Assembly (NCBI GenBank): GCA_019096155.1
Contig: JAHCVI010000001.1
Coordinates: 4,464,001 to 4,528,000, forward strand
Reading direction: 5' to 3'
DNA length: 64,000 bases
Source: Staphylotrichum longicolle
Taxonomy: Eukaryota; Ascomycota; Sordariomycetes; Sordariales; Chaetomiaceae
Below, one piece after another: positions 1-9,883 of this stretch. The notes under the pieces are model-generated. The model saw nothing but the letters and a program-made list of their open reading frames with translations, was not told the origin of the DNA and made no database searches. The translations under genes and the position numbers were made by a program. Position 1 is the first letter of the stretch; the number at the start of each line of letters is the position of its first letter.

Positions 1-890
1 TGGACGGGGTCGTCGACGGTGTCATTAGCGATGTGGATGGCTGCTTGCGCGCCTTTGACCCGTTCAAGATGGTTGGCCGAGCCTCTCGCTGCGCCGAGGA
101 GAATCGAACACTGGAGATCAGCTCGACTGCGGCTGCTGTCGTCAACGCAACCTGGCGGGGAATCCGCAACGCCAAAGGAGCGCAGCTCTGGCCAGGCTTG
201 AACCCCGGCACTGACCTGACCGCTGGGGTTGCCATCACGAACTGCAGTGGAACTTGCGTCGGCGTGCAGCTGCCGATAAGCACGCAGTGGCTCTCGCTGT
301 TTGTTGCGCGGGATCCGAGGATCGACCTGTCCAGGTTGAGCCATGGCGCATTCGACTGGCTGGTTCACCAGGGGAAACAGAGATATGGCTCTGTCATTGG
401 CACTGACGATGCTGACCTGTCCGCCTTTCGACAAGCCGGCGGCAAACTGGTCACTTTTCACGGTCTTGTACGTATTGTCCACTTGTTTTTGAAGTCATCG
501 TCCAGATGCTGGTAAATGTTCTGACAGAAAAGCCAGATCGACCAGCTAGTCCCTTCCAAAGGCATCGAAAAGTACTACAATGAGGTTTCGGCGCTTCTCC
601 CAAACGTGCATGACTTCTATCGTCACTTTGAGATTCCTGGTATGGGCCACTGTCTTTTGGCAGGTCCCAGCGGCGGCCCTCTCAGCCTGTTTGATCAGTT
701 ACGGGCGTGGGTCGAAAACGGGACGCGCCCAGAACAATCACCTGTCCAGATCAAAGACCTGCAGGGAAATCTGCAACACCGCATCTTGTGTCCATACCCG
801 CAAAAGCCTGTCTTTGACAAGAGGTGCAGAGCCGTCGCTGAAGCACGATGTTGGTCCTGCAGTCGTCGTGCCGCCGGGTCTGCGCTGTAG
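1..890 (+). CDS. Tannase / feruloyl esterase family protein, 5'-truncated by window edge
   Basis: Only the C-terminal part is in the window: reading is open from base 3 to a GT-AG intron at 468-536 (branch CTGAC near the 3' end), then exon 2 at 537-890. The joined protein reads ...KLVTFHGL then IDQLVPSKGIEKYY and later EIPGMGHC. The family (PF07519) has a CS-D-HC arrangement, in which the catalytic His is followed directly by a Cys; GMGHC and the DQLVP segment match the HC and D parts. The Ser nucleophile lies upstream of the window. Such enzymes are secreted esterases that hydrolyse gallate or hydroxycinnamate esters of plant polymers. The last ~20 residues, after PYPQKPVFD, look unlike the family, so the 3' end may include a small frameshift or a missed splice. 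Tannase versus feruloyl esterase cannot be decided here. Confidence 0.85.
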
Positions 891-1516
891 GGAGAGTACT
901 TACCAGGAGTCATCATGATCCCGCGCGGAATCTCCTAAGGGTTTAAGCATTGGGTTTCTATAGGGAAATTTCAGGCTCGTGTGCAGAAAATTCAACTCTT
1001 CATATCGCCGCTCCGGCTTGAAAATCTCTTGAGAAGGGTCACAGCAGGGATGTGTCCTGATTCATCGATTCGGCGTACAGGGGGGCAGGCGTCGCGCAAG
1101 ATACTCGTCATGGAGAGAGTGTGTTAAGATCAGCTCAGTGAGCGCCCAACCTTCAGCGCATGCAGCTTCCAAAAAGGGTTCCGCGTACTGAGGGTTCGTG
1201 CTCAGCAACGCTGAACCGAGAATTTCGCGGCATAATCCCGAGCAGCGCCAGAATATGAGATGAAAAACTAACCAACCACGAGTCGCGCCTTGAAATAGCT
1301 CGGCCCCTCACAGAGCCAACAGACCCTGTGCCCCTGGAATTGCAGTTGGGAAGACGAAACATTGGCAGGAGGGGCGGGCCTGTCCACCACTAGCTCTGCG
1401 TACCTAGGAGCCGCTGCGACGTCGGGACTTTGCTCAAAGCTTCTCTCCGTTCAGTACTCAACCCACATCATCACAAAATCAGACTCAAGGATTTTTGTCA
1501 CTAGACGTTGCCGATC
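891..1516. other. Intergenic, no gene seen
   Basis: 3' flank of the esterase gene and 5' region of the kinase-like gene. Short open frames on both strands have no recognisable content. A pyrimidine-rich stretch with TCATCACAAAATC precedes the next start codon. Confidence 0.6.
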
Positions 1517-3103
1517 ATGTCAGTGGACCAACTTACGCACAGATCCGACTTCGATGGCATCGAGTGGGTGCGGGATGGCATCTGGGGCTCGGAGCCCTGC
1601 TGGACCATTGAACCCGATGAAGAAGCCATCAAGCAGACTGTGGCGTCTTCGTTGAACTTCAACACGATCCCCTGTCATATCGAATTCCTTGCTCAAGGCG
1701 CATTCAACAAGGTTTACATCGTCACACTGGCTCAGAAGGAGCTCATCGCCCGTGTCACCTTGCCAGTCGATCCCAGATGGAAAACACTCAGTGAGGTGGC
1801 CACTCTGAAATGGGTCCGTGACAACACAACCTTGCCAGTCCCCGAGGTCATTTCATACCAGGCAAATAGCAGCAGTGCGGTCGGGTTCGAGTGGATCGTC
1901 ATGTCAAAGATGCCCGGCGTATCACTGGGCGATCGATGGCGGGACGTTGGTTTTTTAGCCAAGGCAGAGATTGTCCGCCGGCTCGCCTTGTTCTGCTCCG
2001 AGACTTTCAGGGCACAGCTTCGGGGCATCGGAAACCTATTTTTGGAGGATACAGAAACAGCGACATCCCCCATGGTCTTGCAAAGGTCCCAGCCCTTATC
2101 TGGCAGCTCGGTTCAAGAGAGCAAATCCTTTTGCGTCCAACGCATCGTCTCAAGCGAATTCATCTGGGACAACCATATCCACGCAGAGGTCTCCCGCGGT
2201 CCTTTTTTATGCAGCAAAGACTGGATAATGGCTCGGCTCTTACTGGCAGAGATGGATTGCCAGGAGCGTCTGAGGTGCTTCCACAACAAAGGTGCTCGCA
2301 CTAGGGCCCAGTCGAACAATAGTCCGGCCTTGGAGGGCAAGGATGAGAACAAGAGAGCCGAAACAACCAAAGAAGGGGTGAAAGGTGATGGATATGAAGA
2401 TGATGACGACGAGGATTGTGGCAAGCCCGATGGCGAGGAGAACATTGAGGATAACGACAGGGAGAAGGATGAGAACAAGAACGAGCACAACGCCGTGGAC
2501 GATGAGGACCACGAGAACCACGAGGATCACGAGGACGACGAGGACAATCTTGAAGAACTGAAACACACCATGGACATTATTTCGCGGCTCAAAAAGCACC
2601 TGGATGACTTCTTTCCTCTGCCTACCTCGGAGCCGGAGCGGACCATGATTCTCCATGATGACCTCTCGCGCCAAAATATCATGGTAGACCAGGATGGAAA
2701 CTTGTCGGCGGTGGTAGACTGGGAATGCATCTCAGCTCTTCCGCTCTGGATGGCTTGCCAGATTCCTCCCTTGCTGCAAGGAAAACCGCGAGTCGAGGAG
2801 CCTGTCAAAAGCAAATACCAACATGACAAGGACGGAAATGTTGTAGAGCTTTTCTGGGAACATCTTGATGACTACGAGCTGACGCTGCTCCGCGGTGCCT
2901 TTCTTGTAGAGATGAAGAGGTTGCAGCCAGAATGGGTGGAGATATTCGAGTCAAGTCAGCGACAGAGAGATTTCGATCTGGCTGTCTCGAGCTGTGCCGA
3001 CTCGTTCTTGATTCGCAGGATACGAAGTTGGCTTGACGATGTAGAGGAGGGGGGTGAAGGTTTCCAGGGCTTGGAGGAACGGATAGACAATGCATCGCTT
3101 TAA
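1517..3103 (+). CDS. APH/choline-kinase-fold phosphotransferase-like protein with internal acidic insert
   Basis: Single-exon 528-residue protein. The ATG at 1517 is the first in frame; the frame opens slightly earlier only at a TTG. The N-lobe has AQGAFNKVYIVTL (Gly-rich loop) and ELIARVTLP (the likely nucleotide-binding position, usually Lys, is not clear). The C-lobe has HDDLSRQN around residues 380-387 (HxDxxxxN catalytic loop) and VDWE at about 400-403 (metal-binding Asp). These are the marks of PF01636 (aminoglycoside phosphotransferase-like), a family very expanded in filamentous fungi with mostly unknown substrates. Residues about 258-345 are a low-complexity Asp/Glu/His/Lys/Asn insert between the lobes, not usual for the family. 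No signal peptide, so probably cytosolic or nuclear. The substrate cannot be named. Confidence 0.85.
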   Translation: MSVDQLTHRSDFDGIEWVRDGIWGSEPCWTIEPDEEAIKQTVASSLNFNTIPCHIEFLAQGAFNKVYIVTLAQKELIARVTLPVDPRWKTLSEVATLKWVRDNTTLPVPEVISYQANSSSAVGFEWIVMSKMPGVSLGDRWRDVGFLAKAEIVRRLALFCSETFRAQLRGIGNLFLEDTETATSPMVLQRSQPLSGSSVQESKSFCVQRIVSSEFIWDNHIHAEVSRGPFLCSKDWIMARLLLAEMDCQERLRCFHNKGARTRAQSNNSPALEGKDENKRAETTKEGVKGDGYEDDDDEDCGKPDGEENIEDNDREKDENKNEHNAVDDEDHENHEDHEDDEDNLEELKHTMDIISRLKKHLDDFFPLPTSEPERTMILHDDLSRQNIMVDQDGNLSAVVDWECISALPLWMACQIPPLLQGKPRVEEPVKSKYQHDKDGNVVELFWEHLDDYELTLLRGAFLVEMKRLQPEWVEIFESSQRQRDFDLAVSSCADSFLIRRIRSWLDDVEEGGEGFQGLEERIDNASL

Positions 3104-3719
3104 GGCAATCAAGTGGACAAAGGGATTTGTTTTAAGATTGTGGGCAGAGGACACTAGTCGAGATTGACAGGGAAATGAACAACTGAAACTTGATGTGGGT
3201 AACGATCGTATATTGCTCATATTTCTGCTACGTCTGCCCTGCCTGGGAGCTCGATTCCAAGTCAGACTCTTAGACGATTTTCGTTTTCTAACTTTTAGGG
3301 CGAATTGTTTCTTCTTCGTATGCTCAACTGTAACTTCTACCTAGGACGTACGATACTGTACGGTCCTAACACACAATTGAAGTTGTCTCTGTCACTGTCA
3401 CCTGGATCTTTTTTCGAGCTCGTTACCCAACTCCTCCCTCCTAGTCTCTTCACAGAAGAGGACTCCCCAATTGCATGATTATAGTCAACCTTGACGAGCT
3501 TTGATCTCGCTCTACCTTGCTCACCACCGCACTCTGCAATGTACGGCAGATTTGACAGATACCTCTGCACCGTGATTATAGAAGTGTACATGGATCTATC
3601 CAGCCAGGCCGTGTCGCTCTTCAACTTGAGCAGCTGAAAAACACGCTCGGTTCATATGCTGGTCTAGAACGGCTCGCCAAGAAGACTATTGATCCTTTGG
3701 AACAAATAGTCATCGACGC
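3104..3719. other. Intergenic, no gene seen
   Basis: AT-richer spacer between the kinase-like gene and the transposon. No conserved frame seen. It ends at the TA target site of the pogo element. Confidence 0.6.
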
Positions 3720-3721
3720 TA

Positions 3722-3764
3722 ACGTAGTCCACACGCGAAAGTCCCACACGGGCGAAAGTCCCAC
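3722..3764 (+). repeat. Left terminal inverted repeat of pogo element
   Basis: Begins ACGTAGTCCACACGCGAAAG and matches the reverse complement of 5534-5576 at 41 of 43 positions. It contains two direct copies of GCGAAAGTCCCAC separated by ACGG, a candidate double binding site for the transposase. A TA target dinucleotide lies immediately outside. Confidence 0.93.
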
Positions 3765-3819
3765 AACATTGCACCTCCACGTCTTCTACCTTCTTTTGGG
3801 CTTTCCTTTGCAACGCGAT

Positions 3820-5470
3820 ATGCCTCAACAAAACGACGAAACCCGAGTGCACTTAGCCCTCCAGGCAATAGAAAATGACCCAAAGCTAAGCCTAAGAGCT
3901 GCAGCAAAGATCTATTCCGTTAATCACGAGAAGCTCAGTCGACGTCGACGCGGTCAGCAATCGCAACGCGACATTCCAGCCAACTCACGGAAACTAACTG
4001 ACCTAGAGGAATCGGTCATTGTTCAGTATATCCTCGACCTAGATTCTAAAGGATTTCCTCCCCGCTTGTCTAGTGTGGAAGATATGGCCAACCGACTACT
4101 TGCCGAACGCGACGCGCGACGCGTCGGAGTCAATTGGGCTTCAACCTTCGTCAAACGGCACCCGGAGCTCACCACGCGTTTCAATCGGAAATACGACTAC
4201 CAGAGGGCCCAATGCGAAGATCCGGAGATTATTCGCGGTTGGTTTGCGCTTGTACGGAATACAATCGCGAAGTACAGTATCCAGGAGGCCGACATCTACA
4301 ACTTCGACGAGACCGGGTTTCAGATGGGCGTCATCTCGACTGCAATGGTTGTTACAAGCTCCGAACGGCGTGGCAGGGCAAAGTTGAAGCAGCCTAGCAA
4401 TCGTGAATGGGCAATGGTAATTTAGGGCGTCAATGCGACTGGCTGGGCGATCCCGCCGTTTATCATCGTCAAGGGTAGGTATCACCTCTCCTCTTGGTAC
4501 GAGAACAGCCTATTGCCGAACGACTAGGTCATTGCGACATCCGAAAACGGTGGACAACCAACGAGAGAGGCCTAAAATGGATTCAGCACTTCGACAAGTA
4601 TACCAAAGCTCGAACAGTCGGGGTTCATCGCCTCCTTATCCTCGACGGCCACGACAGCCACCACTCGACCAACTTCGAGCTCTACTACAAGGAGAACAAT
4701 ATCATTACACTCTACATGCCTCCCTACTCGTCTCACATTCTCTAGCCGTTCGATGTTGGATGTTTTAGCCCGCTTAAGACGGCATACGGCAAGCAGATCG
4801 AGGGGATAATGCGGGCAACTATTACCTACATCACCAAGGAGGACTTCTTCCCCGCGTTCTACACTGCTTTCCAGGCCGCCCTAACCCCCGAAAATATTCA
4901 AGGAGGTTTTCGAGGTACTAGAATTGTTCCTTTTGACCCCGAGAAGGTGATCTCCCAGCTCGACATCCGTCTAAAGACGCCAACGCCCTCGAACTCGCAG
5001 CCCAGTAGTACACACACCTAGGTTTCCAAGACCCCGAACAACCCAATCGAAGCCTCCTCGTAATCCACCCTCATTAAGAATCGAATTGCTCGGTATTAAA
5101 ATAGCTCTCCAACTGAGATTTTAAGGGCGGTCGATATATTTGCGAAAGGGACGTCTAGGGTCATGCATCAGTTGGCATTGTTGAAGGTAGAGATCTAGAG
5201 CCTCCGAGCAGTAAATGAGGCACTTAGCAAGCGTCGGAGAGCTAAGAAACAACGCTCCGAAAAGGAGGATCGCTTCTGTACAGAACGCACAGGATTTACA
5301 GGGAGAGAGAGACGTTGAGGTGCAGATCAAGGAGGAAACACAGGCGGGTAGGTCGGAAGCCAAGGGTCGAGACGCGTGCGCGGCGTTGTGGCAACTGCGG
5401 CGAACTAGGCCACAATGCGCGTACATGTCAGATAGTTGTAGAAACGTCTGAGGAAGACGATTCCGAGTAG
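3820..5470 (+). pseudogene. Fot1/pogo-like DDE transposase, degenerate
   Basis: Starts at ATG 3820 with an N-terminal helix-turn-helix (SLRAAAKIYSVNHEKLSRR) and a CENP-B-type second DNA-binding domain. The DDE_1 catalytic core shows FDETGF (first Asp), LILDGHDSHHS (second Asp) and PFDVGCFSPLK (third Asp). A C-terminal CCHC knuckle, CGNCGELGHNARTC, sits at about 5387-5428, in another frame, shortly before the stop at 5468-5470. In-frame stops occur at 4423, 4525, 4743, 5019, 5061, 5097 and 5196. A 1-nt loss near 4550 and at least two more shifts between about 5250 and 5385 break the frame. Family comparison puts Gln or Trp at most of the stop sites, so the stops are explained by C-to-T changes in a CpA context on one strand or the other, the signature of repeat-induced point mutation. 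Confidence 0.92.
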
Positions 5471-5533
5471 TTTTATTTGTTTTGAGCTAGCTAAGTAGAA
5501 TTAATGTGGATTTTGTTGCGATGGTATGATTTC

Positions 5534-5576
5534 GTGGGACTTTCGCCCGTGTGGGACTTTCGCATGTGGACCACGT
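5534..5576 (-). repeat. Right terminal inverted repeat of pogo element
   Basis: Mirror of the left repeat, with two mismatches, both transitions. It also holds the paired 13-bp motif and is followed by the TA target dinucleotide at 5577-5578. Confidence 0.93.
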
Positions 5577-5803
5577 TAGCCCACACTCACTCCGCTTTTG
5601 TTAGACAATCCTTGTCATTGTTGCCAAATCAAGCAGCCTCACAGCTCGAGATGATTTGCATACAGGCAAAAGAAATCCCATCGCTCGGGGTGAAATACAA
5701 ATACTTGCCTCGCTTGTTCATGTTGCCGCGTTTTCACACTGATCAAGCGTGGACAAGGTAGTTACACGTTACAGCTCGCAAGTCACAAGTTGCTGGTTGC
5801 AAG

Positions 5804-6838
5804 ATGCGGTATCTCACACTCTTTTTCTGGGCCCTCTCGGCTCCTCTCTTCTCACTCGGTGCCGATGCCTCTCCCGCCGGGCAGGCTCTAAGAAGACACG
5901 GTCGCTGCAGGGCTAGTACCTCGCTCTTGAGCACCACCCTGACCACCACCTCGAGCTCAATCTTGGAGACACTAATCTCCACCGAGACATCAACTCCCAC
6001 CGCCACCGCTACTGTCAGCGCCACCGAAACTGAGGCCAAGACCGACACGTCGTCAGAGACTTCAACTACGATTTCTCTTACGACATCGGCTCCCGATATC
6101 CCCGCCACCACGTTGGTCGCCTCCGACGTTTCTACCACCTCTACCACGTCGGCTGCTGCCCCCGAGTTAACCACCACGTCAGTCCCGGCAACATCAACTG
6201 AGGCCACCAGCTCGTCCCCGACCGCAGAGAGCCCTGCCGAAACTTCTACCGCACCCCCAGACCCCAACATGCTGAAAAATGGGGGGTTTGAGGATGAGGG
6301 CGGGTGGATTATACAGACTGGGGTGGGCCCCCAGTACTTTTACGACTTCAGCGACACTCGCGCACCTCATAGCGGTCAAGCCTCGGCGTCAGTGAACTGG
6401 GCTTCGAGGGCTCCTATGGCCCCTGCCACTTTCAGGTTCTACCAGGTCCTCAATCTGATCCCAAACAAACAGTACGCCTTCAGCGCTGTATGTCTCGCTC
6501 TCCCCGGCTCGGGACCCCCAAGGTCCTACAAACGTCATTGCTAACGAGTGTGTGTGCCCGCGCGCCAGTGGACAAGAGCCAGCGCCCTTTCTACCAATCC
6601 CCAACTCTTCTGCACAGTCAGCTACGCCATCTACACACCTGATGGTTCAGGCGCATATGCGCCCTTCCTCGCTTCTTTGACTGAGATCACGCCTACCTGG
6701 ATGCAGAGTACCTTTACCTGGACGAACAGGCAGTACACCACTGTGCGCTTCCATATCATGGCGCGCTGCACCGCGGGCCTGGCGCCCGCTGGGGGCTTTG
6801 CCATCTTCTTTGATGACATCTCCTATGCGCCTCTCTAG
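5804..6838 (+). CDS. Secreted Ser/Thr-rich protein with C-terminal carbohydrate-binding-like domain
   Basis: Two exons, 5804-6487 and 6569-6838 (intron 81 nt, GTATGT donor, GCTAAC branch, phase 0), giving 317 residues. The N-terminus MRYLTLFFWALSAPLFSLG is a signal peptide. Residues about 40-150 are Thr/Ser/Ala/Glu-rich and probably O-glycosylated. From about residue 155 there is a beta-sandwich-like domain beginning NMLKNGGFEDEGGW and ending FFDDISYAPL. This N-L-L-x-N-G-G-F-E start and D-D-I/V-S-hydrophobic end are typical of CBM4/9-like (galactose-binding-like) modules in fungal wall proteins. No catalytic motif is seen. Role inferred as cell-wall or surface sugar binding; the ligand is unknown. 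Confidence 0.8.
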
Positions 6839-7500
6839 ACGCTGCACAGAGGATGCAGGAGGGTCTTGGTACAGACTACGGGGACGTTTGTGCCCAACGC
6901 GTTGCTCGCTGCTCTCGCCCTGGCTCACCTTTTGGCGATTAATAGCGTCTGCTCAGAAATGCATGGACAGCTTGATTCTGATTTTGGTGTATTGGTGTTT
7001 CTGAGTATAACCTAGAGTTCGAGATCACAGTCTTGACAGTTCGTTTGGCATTCGCAAGTGGATCTGGTCGCTGCAGCCCCTACAGCGTTGTAAAAAGAGG
7101 GTATTCCATGATTGGCAGTCCCGCGTTTACCTCAAGTGCCTTGATTGAAATGTCATCTCATCTCCCTCGCTGTCGAAGATGGGATCCCAAAGAGGGACAA
7201 TATGGCTGTCGACGAACTCGATGTATTCGCGGATGTGGCGGGGTGTTGGGGGCGTCTCACAGATTTCCATGCCTGTCTTACTCAGCTGGATTTTGGGGCC
7301 AACTAGCGACCATTTCTAGCCTAGAGAAAGGCATTGTAGCGACATGATCGAGGTTCTGCAGGTTGCTTACTGAGAGAGTCTCGTATTCCAATCTCATCAT
7401 TGTGACAGGGTATAGGCATGCCACCTCCTACTTATGTCAGTTTTCGCCCTCGCAGTGCACATCAGGTCAACACATGGCAATCGTCGGATACAACCACAGC
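6839..7500. other. Intergenic, no gene seen
   Basis: Spacer between two plus-strand genes. One 104-residue open frame (7033-7347) has no signal, domain or splice context. In-frame ATG 7474, nine codons upstream of the chosen start of the next gene, is an alternative start. Confidence 0.55.
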
Positions 7501-8381
7501 ATGTCTCGCAAACCAACTTTCCTTTTCGTGCCCGGAGCCTGGCACCTCCCCCCTTACTTTGACCCCCTCATCACATACCTCTCCGCCCATGGCTACCCCT
7601 CAGCAGCCGTTACGCTCCCAGCAGTCAACTCCTCCCCGGCTGTGACCTCCCTCCAGCCTGATGTTGACGCGGCGGTAGCTGCGCTTGCAGAAACTCTTTC
7701 CGGCGGCTCTGATGTGGTTGTCGTGATGCACTCGTACGGCGGCATGGTGGGAACTGACGCCGTGGGCAGGGTCGTCAAGGAACTTTCTGGTGCCAACGAG
7801 GGTCCTGACAAGAAGTCTGGGAAAATACAGAGGCTCGTCTATGTGACGGCCCATGTCCCGCTGGAGGGACAAACGCTTTTCCAGGCTATTGAGGGCGAGA
7901 TCGAGGGACCGCCGCCACCCATAGGACATGTAATCTTTGAGGTATGCAATTCGCATTTGACCTCTGCCCCTCAATTCCCAGACTCGTCAACTAATGCCCC
8001 TACTACTAATAGGAACCATACTTTCTTTTAAAAGAAGAAGCCATGGACATATTCTATCATGACGTGCCAGAGTCGCTGGCGTCGCAGTACGCACGCGTAC
8101 TGGGCAAGCAGCCGATGGCGACATTCACCACACCCGTGGCTCATGCCGATGGAGGGAGTGTCCCCTCGACGTATATCTACACCACACAGGACCGGTCGTT
8201 GCCCCTGGCATATCAACAGTTCATGGCGAAGCGGGCGAAGGAGGTGGCTAGCCAAGACGGTGGTAGTGTCAAGCCGTTTGAGGGGGAAATCGGGGAGGTA
8301 TCTCTGGCTTCTGGGCATACGCCGTTTTTGAGCATGACGGAGAAGATAGGAGAGATCCTCATCCGGGCAGCGGAAGTATGA
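7501..8381 (+). CDS. Alpha/beta hydrolase (AB hydrolase 6-like)
   Basis: Exons 7501-7941 and 8013-8381 (intron 71 nt, GTATGC donor, CTACTAATAG acceptor region, phase 0) encode 269 residues. The start FLFVPGAWHLPPYF is the usual first strand and oxyanion loop of this group. MHSYGG is the nucleophile elbow (Ser), TTQDRSLP carries the likely acidic residue and SGHTPFLS the catalytic His near the C-terminus. No signal peptide, so probably cytosolic. Homologues with this layout include esterases, lactonases and hydrolases of secondary-metabolite clusters, so the substrate is open. Start chosen at ATG 7501 because family members begin close to the first strand. Confidence 0.88.
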
Positions 8382-8841
8382 GGGTGTGGAGGGGGGTGAT
8401 AGGTAAATCTTTGTGCTGGATCCTGGTGCTTTACATGAGTTTATCATCGGTTTTGTGAAGTACAATGCACCTCAGAGAGGTCTGGTCAACTCGCCGTTTC
8501 TCTTCGTCTTGTCCAGGAGGGGAAAATCGCGCCCTCGAATGTCGCTGTTGCGGTGGTCCCGGCACTGCCAGAGCAACCTGGAAAAGCATCGAATTAGGTC
8601 TTATCTTGAGTTTTTTCGCTTGTTCACATCAATTTCGGCACTCTAGATGACTTGGGTGCCTTGTTGACAGGGCGTGTGGCTCTCAGAATCTGGGGAATCA
8701 GTATGAGTCAGCAAATTTTGCCGAGTTCGCTTTTCACATTTTCAGCAAGATCCTAACATCTCAACCCTCCTCATTTGACCCTGCCTACACCGGACTTGAG
8801 TGTCTCACAGCGAGGCCCCGTCAATCTGCGAATGCTTGACG
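8382..8841. other. Intergenic, no gene seen
   Basis: 3' flank of the hydrolase gene and promoter side of the Rieske gene. Nothing further recognised. Confidence 0.55.
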
Positions 8842-9441
8842 ATGAATTTGTTTAGCAACCCATTTCGACCACCGCCTCGGAGAGGAAACGACTGGTTCTC
8901 GGTCGGCTTCGCCTCCTCGTTCCCGGATCTGGGGTCGGATGAAACAGGTCAGGCCCAGCTCTGTGGCAACCGCGGCGAAAATGGCACTCCAGGATGCAAA
9001 GTCTTTTACGTCCCCAAGACTGAAGTTTCCCAACGCACCGAGGTTGAAATTCACGTAGGAGACGTGACACAGGACTTGGCAGATCAGGTTCTCGTGTTTC
9101 AGTATCGAGGCAAGTTTCACGCAATCGACCATGTAAGATGTCTCTTCGCTGGGAATGATACTGTCAAAGTTGTGACTAATACCAGCTTCCAGGAATGTCC
9201 TCACTCGTCATATCCACTGTCTCAGGGCACCCCGTTTGACATTGAAGACTTCGGTGTCGTGCTGAGCGCCGGCTTGACATGTCCGAAGCACAACTGGTCA
9301 TTTGACCTGTTTTCTGGCAGGTCAGATCGTGGAAACTACAAGCTCAAGATTTGGGACGTGGAGCTGCGTGAGGTTGAGGGACCGCAGGGTGGCGACTCAA
9401 AGAAGGAAGTTTGGGTGAGGAGAAAACCGAGGATTGGCTGA
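8842..9441 (+). CDS. Rieske [2Fe-2S] domain protein
   Basis: Exons 8842-9132 and 9193-9441 encode 179 residues. The 60-nt intron (GTAAGA donor, CTAAT branch, CTTCCAG acceptor) has no stop and keeps frame, so an uninterrupted ORF hides it. Splicing joins FHAIDH to ECPHSSYPLSQG and places the first cluster motif C-P-H directly after a conserved strand. The second motif is TCPKHNWSFD (C-P-K-H). Both cysteine/histidine pairs needed for a Rieske cluster are present. There is no downstream oxygenase domain, so this is a stand-alone ferredoxin-like protein rather than a full ring-hydroxylating oxygenase. Its electron partner is unknown. The start at 8842 is the first in-frame ATG. Confidence 0.87.
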   Translation: MNLFSNPFRPPPRRGNDWFSVGFASSFPDLGSDETGQAQLCGNRGENGTPGCKVFYVPKTEVSQRTEVEIHVGDVTQDLADQVLVFQYRGKFHAIDHVRCLFAGNDTVKVVTNTSFQECPHSSYPLSQGTPFDIEDFGVVLSAGLTCPKHNWSFDLFSGRSDRGNYKLKIWDVELREVEGPQGGDSKKEVWVRRKPRIG

Positions 9442-9883
9442 GTCTTCAAGGGCTGGTTAATGGTGTACAGTACCACTGAAACGAAGACAGCAGAGACATC
9501 AATCAATCTAACAACTGACTTGATGCTGGCTAAGAAGCTCCCGCAGATTAGGTTCTCTGCCAGGCGTTGCCGGAAACACATCTCATTTCTACAGACACAA
9601 CCTCTGCGCGACGTCTCGATATCAAAGCCTCCTTTCCTTGACTTTGAGCAACACGCCATCGACGCATTCTAATGCCGTGACGCACTACTCGTTTCTATTC
9701 TCGCGCACCTACGCAGTGGAGGACGCCAACAGATTAGGCACAACCCATAAGCAGGAACTGCGCTATTGACCAGGGAATTCATCCCATTTGTCTTGATGCA
9801 CCATTACCCCCCTCCGACCCAGAAACCCTCGACAGGGGCCGTGGTGTGAATGGTTTCTGCGTAGTTATAAAGTGCCGCCGCCC
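9442..9883. other. Intergenic, no gene seen
   Basis: Spacer between the Rieske and esterase genes. The open frame 9460-9672 has no recognisable feature. Confidence 0.55.

Larger units (their letters stand above)
3722..5576 (+). mobile_element. Fot1/pogo-class (Tc1-mariner superfamily) DNA transposon, complete ends, inactive
   Basis: An 1,855-bp element bounded by imperfect 43-bp terminal inverted repeats at 3722-3764 and 5534-5576, which differ at two positions, and flanked on both sides by TA (3720-3721 and 5577-5578), the target duplication expected of this superfamily. It carries one decayed transposase gene in the plus direction. Size and repeat length agree with Fot1 (about 1.9 kb, repeats of roughly 44 bp). 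The intact ends suggest a fairly young insertion, but the transposase holds at least seven in-frame stops and several frameshifts, so it could move only with transposase from another copy. Confidence 0.93.

Noticed and set aside
2240..2674. Minus-strand frame rich in Val/Leu/Ile, like membrane segments
   Set aside because: It is the complement of the Asp/Glu-coding insert of the kinase-like gene; hydrophobic codons arise as the mirror of GAN codons. Its start is not supported.
3697..3819. Upstream extension of the transposase frame through the left terminal repeat
   Set aside because: It begins with TTG outside the element and crosses the target site; the natural ATG is at 3820.
5743..6270. 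Minus-strand Val/Ser-rich frame of 175 codons
   Set aside because: Mirror image of the Thr/Ser-rich part of the secreted protein at 5804, which has a signal peptide and a matching splice site.
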